Assembly (NCBI GenBank): GCA_900764415.1
Contig: CAAFOA010000404.1
Location: forward strand, 1-10,238
Direction: 5' to 3'
Source of the DNA: an uncultured Collinsella sp.
GTDB lineage: Bacteria > Actinomycetota > Coriobacteriia > Coriobacteriales > Coriobacteriaceae
DNA length: 10,238 nt
Position 1 is the first letter of the stretch. Every line of letters begins with the position of its first letter. The position numbers and the translations under genes are program-made. Below the pieces are notes generated by a model. It was not told the origin of the DNA. It made no database searches and saw nothing but the letters and a program-made list of their open reading frames with translations. Below, piece after piece: positions 6,125 to 10,238 of this stretch.

Positions 6125-7330
6125 TTACGACAGCGCAATACCGCCGAGCCAGCCCCAGCGCACGCCAGAGCCAGTGCCGTAGAACCCAATGAACGAGTCA
6201 AGCGACTTAGACGTGATGGCGCCCTCGTTGCTCATAACGATGCCGCCGCCAACATAGATGCCCACGTGTCCGTACAGCAGGCCCGGCGTACCGGTGCCAC
6301 TGTGCGACGAGTCGGCCACGATCATGCCCACCTGCAGCGCCGAACGATCGGAGCTGTAGCACCAGGCGTTAAACATGTCGCACGCGTTGCCGCCAAAGTA
6401 GCCCACGCCGGCGTTGCGGAAAACGTTGGTGACCCAGGCAGCGCACCAGTTCAGGCCAGGCGAAGGAGTGGAGTAGCATGCATTGACGACAGCCTGCTGC
6501 TTGCCCGAGCCGGCATTCTGCTGCGGGGTGCCGCCGGCATACGAGCCGCCACCCGAGCTTGAACCACCCGAGTAGGAATTGTTCTTGTTTGCGGCAGCCG
6601 CGGCAGCGGCAGCCTTCTTGGCAGCCTCCTCGGCCTGAGCGGCAGCAAGAATCTCGGAATCGCGCTGGACCATGAGCTCCTTGACATCGTCGGAGAGGCC
6701 GTTCAGAACCGTCTGGACCTCCTGCTGCTTGGCCTGCATGTCCTGCATCTGAGTAGTCTGCTGGTCCTTGAGCTTCTCCAAGTCGGCTTTTTGCGACTCG
6801 AGCTCGGACTTCTGTGTATCGAGCTCTTTCTGGATGGTCTGGATGTCCTCGATGGCGTCACGGTCGCTCTTGTTGATCTTCTCGACGTAATGCGCGTTGG
6901 CGACGAGCTCCTCAAACGAACCAGAAGCGAGCAGCAACGACAAGATGTTGGTGCCGCCCGACTTGTAGCTGGCGGCAACGCGATCGGAAAGGTCGCTGCG
7001 CTTCTCTTTGAGCTCGGCCTTCTTGGTGTCGATCTGAGCCTGCGTCTCGTCAATCTGGCCCTGTACGCCCTCGATATCGCTGAGTGTCTGGGCATTCTTG
7101 TTGGCGAGCGACGCGTACTCATTAGCGATGCTGTCGAGCTGAGCCTGGACCTCGTCGAGCTGGGCCTGGGCGGCATTCAGTTTGTCGGTGGTTTCTTGGC
7201 TGGCCTCAGCCGCATGGGCGCGGGCGGGCAGGCCAAAAAGAACAGCCGCGGAAGCAGCGCCGAAAAGAGCCTTAAGGGCAGTGCGGCGCGAAAGCTCCTG
7301 CGTAAAAATGGAATCGTTGTTTGGTGACAT
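6125..7330 (-). CDS. Secreted coiled-coil peptidoglycan hydrolase with CHAP/NlpC-P60-type domain (PcsB/CwlO-like)
   Basis: 401 residues. Residues 1-40 are an export signal with a twin-arginine-like SRRTALK (14-20), a hydrophobic stretch and ARAHA before the likely cleavage site. Residues 45-235 form a long coiled coil with the SYKSGGTNILSLLLASGSFE segment (121-140) typical of PcsB/CwlO-type hydrolases. An Ala-rich run (about 229-247) and a Gly/Ser linker (251-275) follow. The C-terminal 120 residues are papain-like: NWCAAWVTNVFRNAG (294-308, nucleophile Cys296) and YGHVGIYVGGG (353-363, His355). Such proteins cut peptidoglycan peptides during division, often gated by FtsEX through the coiled coil; no ftsEX is visible here. 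GGAG (7336-7339) is 5 bases before the ATG. Whether the domain is CHAP or NlpC/P60 cannot be settled by eye. Confidence 0.88.
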   Translation of the reverse strand: MSPNNDSIFTQELSRRTALKALFGAASAAVLFGLPARAHAAEASQETTDKLNAAQAQLDEVQAQLDSIANEYASLANKNAQTLSDIEGVQGQIDETQAQIDTKKAELKEKRSDLSDRVAASYKSGGTNILSLLLASGSFEELVANAHYVEKINKSDRDAIEDIQTIQKELDTQKSELESQKADLEKLKDQQTTQMQDMQAKQQEVQTVLNGLSDDVKELMVQRDSEILAAAQAEEAAKKAAAAAAAANKNNSYSGGSSSGGGSYAGGTPQQNAGSGKQQAVVNACYSTPSPGLNWCAAWVTNVFRNAGVGYFGGNACDMFNAWCYSSDRSALQVGMIVADSSHSGTGTPGLLYGHVGIYVGGGIVMSNEGAITSKSLDSFIGFYGTGSGVRWGWLGGIALS

Positions 7331-7351
7331 ATGTACTCCGTTACATGCTTA

Positions 7352-7381
7352 TTTATATGTCGCTCAACTCAAACATATTAA
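7352..7381 (-). promoter_or_regulatory. Candidate promoter of the hydrolase gene
   Basis: On the leftward strand TTAATA (7376-7381) and TATAAA (7352-7357) are separated by 18 bases, reasonable -35 and -10 boxes. The -10 lies about 21 bases before the ATG, so the leader would be very short. Confidence 0.5.
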
Positions 7382-7533
7382 CGCACATCGCGCTTGTCCC
7401 AACTATTTCCACGAACGGCTGGAAAAGCATGGTCAGCGGCTCGCAATTACGTCCCACACCAAAGGTAAGGATTATGCAAATAACCCCCTATGAGTCCGTT
7501 AACATCAATCCTCTGGTTTTCCTGTCCCGCGTG

Positions 7534-7562
7534 TTTTGGGTGCCCTCCAGCTGCGCTATACT
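7534..7562 (+). promoter_or_regulatory. Candidate promoter of galE
   Basis: TATACT (7557-7562) is a good -10 box 37 bases before the galE ATG. TTTTGG (7534-7539) lies 17 bases upstream as a weak -35. The rest of the 269-base divergent gap (7331-7599) shows no gene or clear operator. Confidence 0.5.
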
Positions 7563-7599
7563 CCCCTCAAGAAGTGTTCCTGATTCGATAGGAGACTAC

Positions 7600-8661
7600 A
7601 TGTCCAAAGCACTCGACCCCAAAGACACCTGCGTCCTCGTTACCGGCGGAGCCGGCTTTATCGGCTCGCACACCGTCGTTCAGCTGCTCGAGGGTGGCTA
7701 CCAGGTTGTCGTCGTCGATGACCTCTCCAACTCCAGCGCCGTTGCCATCGACCGTGTCAAGACCATCGTGGGCGACGAGGCCGCCAAGAACCTCACCTTC
7801 TACGAGGCCAACGTGCTCGACCGCGATGCGATGAACAAGATCTTCGATACCCACCAGATCGACCGTGTCATCCACTTCGCCGGCTTTAAGGCCGTTGGCG
7901 AGTCGGTGAGCAAGCCCGTCGAGTACTACCACAACAATATCGAGAACACCCTGGTGCTCATCGATGTCATGCGCAACCACGGTTGCAAGTCCATCATCTT
8001 CTCGAGCTCTTCGACCGTCTACGGCGATCCGGACAATCCGCCCGTCACCGAAGAGGACCCCAAGAAGCCCGCGACCAACCCCTACGGTTGGACCAAGTGG
8101 ATGATTGAGCAGATCCTCATGGACGTCCACACCGCCGACCCCGAGTGGGACGTCGTGCTGCTCCGTTACTTCAATCCCATCGGTGCCCATCCGTCGGGCC
8201 TGATCGGCGAGGATCCCAAGGGCATCCCCAACAACCTGGTTCCTTACGTCGCCCAGGTCGCCGTCGGTAAGCTCGAGGCCGTTCAGGTCTTTGGCAACGA
8301 TTACCCCACCCCCGACGGCACCGGCGTGCGCGACTACATCCACGTGTGTGACCTGGCATCTGGTCACGTGGCCGCCCTCAACTGGATGAACGGCAAGACC
8401 GGCGTCGAGATCTTTAACCTGGGCACCGGCACCGGCACCTCGGTACTCGAGGTCATCGCTGCCTTCTCCAAGGCCTGCGGCAAGGAGCTGCCCTATGTGA
8501 TCCGCGAGCGCCGTGCCGGCGATATCGCCGCCAACTGGTGCGATGCCTCCAAGGCCGAGCGCATGATGGGCTGGAAGGCCCAGTACGATATCGCGGACAT
8601 GTGCCGTGACAGCTGGAATTGGCAGAGCCACAACCCCAACGGCTTCGCCGACGCCGAGTAG
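7600..8661 (+). CDS. galE: UDP-glucose 4-epimerase
   Basis: 353-residue extended short-chain dehydrogenase/reductase that interconverts UDP-glucose and UDP-galactose using bound NAD. It serves the Leloir pathway and supplies UDP-galactose for surface glycans. Visible: NAD-binding TGGAGFIGSH (15-24), DDLSNSS (40-46), HFAGFKAVGESV (92-103), FSSSSTVYG (134-142) with the catalytic serine near 137, and the catalytic YxxxK at Tyr162-Lys166 (NPYGWTKWM). Then come RYFNPIGAHPSGLIGEDP and GTGVRDYIHVCDLASGH, the usual GalE signatures. Length matches bacterial GalE. The frame is open upstream to 7321, but AGGAG (7590-7594) before the ATG at 7600 and family alignment fix the start. It is followed by a strong terminator, so it is probably transcribed alone. 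Confidence 0.96.
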   Translation: MSKALDPKDTCVLVTGGAGFIGSHTVVQLLEGGYQVVVVDDLSNSSAVAIDRVKTIVGDEAAKNLTFYEANVLDRDAMNKIFDTHQIDRVIHFAGFKAVGESVSKPVEYYHNNIENTLVLIDVMRNHGCKSIIFSSSSTVYGDPDNPPVTEEDPKKPATNPYGWTKWMIEQILMDVHTADPEWDVVLLRYFNPIGAHPSGLIGEDPKGIPNNLVPYVAQVAVGKLEAVQVFGNDYPTPDGTGVRDYIHVCDLASGHVAALNWMNGKTGVEIFNLGTGTGTSVLEVIAAFSKACGKELPYVIRERRAGDIAANWCDASKAERMMGWKAQYDIADMCRDSWNWQSHNPNGFADAE

Positions 8662-8684
8662 CAAAAAACCTACATAGCGTTCTT

Positions 8685-8720
8685 GCCCCGGTCTCACGAT
8701 GTGAGACCGGGGCTTTTTTT
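8685..8720 (+). terminator. Intrinsic terminator of galE
   Basis: GCCCCGGTCTCAC (8685-8697) pairs perfectly with GTGAGACCGGGGC (8701-8713) around loop GAT, followed by seven T (8714-8720). It is a textbook terminator 23 bases after the galE stop codon and separates galE from malQ. Confidence 0.95.
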
Positions 8721-8769
8721 CATGACGCATAACCATTTACCGAAAATGGGCCAACTTTTTAATCTCGCC

Positions 8770-8791
8770 TATACATGTTTAAACAACATGT
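8770..8791. promoter_or_regulatory. Palindromic operator candidate and -10 box upstream of malQ
   Basis: ACATGTT (8773-8779) and AACATGT (8785-8791) form a 19-base dyad around TAAAC, with the nested palindrome TGTTTAAACA (8776-8785). It overlaps a possible -10 box TATACA (8770-8775). No convincing -35 was seen. The size and position suggest a binding site for a dimeric regulator of malQ; the regulator is unknown. Confidence 0.45.
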
Positions 8792-8883
8792 TCTACAATA
8801 GGAGCATCGCCTCTAAAACTCGGGACGGGCTGTTCACCCATCTGCAGGCCGATCCCACAACAAGAAGGTTGGTGAGCACATCC

Positions 8884-10207
8884 ATGAAGCGTGCAAGCGG
8901 TGTTCTCATGCCCATCTCGTCCCTGCCCGGACCGTACGGCATCGGCGGCTTTGGCTGGAACGCCTACGACTTTGTCGATTTCCTCGCCTCGTGCAAACAA
9001 CATTATTGGCAGATTCTGCCCCTTACGACGACGAGCTATGGCGACTCGCCCTATCAGTCGTTCTCGGCCCGTGCGGGCAACCCCAACTTCATCGACTTTG
9101 CCGAGCTTATCGAGGCCGGCTATCTGGAGCAGCGCGATATCGACGGCGTGTACCTGGGCTCCGATCCCAACAACGTTGACTATGGCGCCATCTTTGGTGG
9201 CCGTCGTCAGATTCTCGACCGCGCCGCCGAGCGCTTTGCCGCCGACAAGCCGGCCGACTTCGACGAGTTTGTCCAAGCAAACGAAGACTGGCTCATCCCC
9301 TACTGCGAGTTCATGACCGTCAAGGAGGAGTGCGGTCTCAAGGCCTTTTGGGAGTGGCCCGCAGAGCTCCGTACCCGCGGTGAGGCTTCTGCCAAGGTCT
9401 GCGCCGCCCATCCCGCGCGCATGCTCTACCACCAGATGACGCAGTACTTCTTCGATCGTCAATGGAGCCGCCTCAAGGCCTATGCCAACGAGCGCGATAT
9501 CCTCATCATCGGCGACCTGCCCATCTATGTCTCGCGCGACTCCGTCGAGATGTGGGCCACGCCCGAGCTCTTTAAGATCGACGCCGCCGGTAATCCTGTG
9601 AGTGTCGCTGGCACGCCGCCCGACCAGTTCTCGACCACCGGCCAGTACTGGGGCAATCCCATCTACGACTGGGACGCCATGGAGGCCGACGGTTTCTCCT
9701 GGTGGGAGGGCCGTATCCGCGCCGCCCTCGACATGTACGATGTCATCCGCCTGGATCACTTCCGTGGCTTTGAGGCCTATTGGGAGGTGCCGTTCTCCTC
9801 ACCCGATTCGTCCTACGGTTCGTGGACGCAGGGCCCCGGCCTCAAGTTCTTCAAGACGCTCAAGGAAAAGCTCGGCACACTGCCCATCATCGCCGAAGAC
9901 CTGGGCTTCCTCACCCCCGGCGTCATCGACATGCGCGACAACTCGGGCTTCCCCGGCATGAAGATCTTGCAGTTCGCCTTTGAGGGCACCAACTCGTACT
10001 ACCTGCCGCACAACTACATTGCCAACACCGTCGCCTATGTGGGCACCCACGACAACGAGACGGCGCGCGGTTGGTTTGAGGGAACGGCCACCCCGCGCCA
10101 GCGCGAGCAGGCGGCCCTGTACACCCACCAGCAGGCAGGCGAGCCCATGGCCGATGCACTCAACCGCACCATCGTCGCCAGCGTGAGCGATACCTGTATC
10201 TACACCA
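8884..10207 (+). CDS. malQ: 4-alpha-glucanotransferase (amylomaltase, GH77), 3' end missing
   Basis: Cytosolic GH77 enzyme that moves alpha-1,4-glucan segments between maltodextrins, releasing glucose; used in maltose/starch and glycogen metabolism. About 441 genuine codons are present of a usual ~500. It opens with MKRASGVLMPISSLPGPYGI. The three catalytic acids are visible: nucleophile Asp291 in VIRLDHFRGF, acid/base Glu338 in PIIAEDLGF, and Asp390 in VGTHDNETARGW. PPDQFSTTGQYWGNP is a typical GH77 segment. I chose the ATG at 8884 because it matches the family N-terminus and GGTGAG (8871-8876) precedes it by 7 bases. The frame is open upstream to at least an ATG at 8788, and GTG at 8872 is an alternative. 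After SVSDTCIYT the sequence becomes adapter, so the truncation is technical, not a biological break. Confidence 0.95.
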
Positions 10208-10238
10208 CTGCCTCTTATACACATCTCCGAGCCCACGA
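10208..10238. other. Illumina Nextera adapter sequence (artefact)
   Basis: Bases 10208-10226 match the 19-base Nextera Tn5 mosaic end CTGTCTCTTATACACATCT with one difference (C for T at 10211). They are followed by CCGAGCCCACGA (10227-10238), the start of the Nextera read-2 adapter. Translated, they give the well-known artefact peptides YTHLRAH (forward) and MGSEMCIRGS (reverse). These bases are not part of the genome. Confidence 0.97.

Noticed and set aside
7567..8736. 389-residue minus-strand open frame over galE
   Set aside because: Shadow of galE: no domain seen, and it runs through the galE terminator region.
8779..9759. 326-residue minus-strand open frame over malQ
   Set aside because: Antisense to the conserved GH77 frame with all three catalytic acids; no independent support.
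9799..10236. 145-residue minus-strand frame beginning MGSEMCIRGS
   Set aside because: Its start codon lies in the Nextera adapter; the N-terminus is a known artefact peptide and the rest is antisense to malQ.

Overview
The window looks like a chromosomal segment of a high-GC, gut-type actinomycete, most likely a member of the Coriobacteriia such as Collinsella. This is inferred from GC-rich codon use, the style of the proteins, and the mix of phosphoketolase, GalE and MalQ beside murB and a PcsB-like hydrolase; no marker gene fixes the taxon. Most of it is ordinary metabolic and cell-wall DNA. The unexplained structure lies between the genes.

Left part (1-4700, all leftward): a hisZ-like gene runs off the left edge (1-542). 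Next comes a 392-base gap holding a small hairpin and a perfect 37-bp inverted repeat, then xfp phosphoketolase (935-3463) and its probable LacI-family regulator (3668-4696). The xfp promoter region carries two LacI-type palindromes whose centres are 21 bp apart. A third, related palindrome overlaps the regulator's stop codon 105 bp further on.

Middle (4700-7600): murB (4937-5899, rightward) is divergent from the regulator, with an 18-bp-arm inverted repeat between them. A leftward, secreted, coiled-coil peptidoglycan hydrolase (6125-7330) converges on murB. The 225-base gap between them contains an intrinsic terminator and a perfect 33-bp inverted repeat enclosing another hairpin.

Right part (7600-end, rightward): galE (7600-8661) with a clean terminator, then malQ (from 8884). 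malQ is cut off before its C-terminus because the last 31 bases are Illumina Nextera adapter, not genome.

Together the genes cover carbohydrate entry and breakdown (MalQ on maltodextrins, GalE for galactose and UDP-sugars, Xfp cleaving sugar phosphates to acetyl phosphate), cell-wall synthesis and remodelling (MurB, PcsB-like hydrolase) and histidine biosynthesis (HisZ). The best lead for something not yet described is the set of three long intergenic palindromes. Two share end sequences and two share a core, which suggests a family of palindromic elements with variable interiors.
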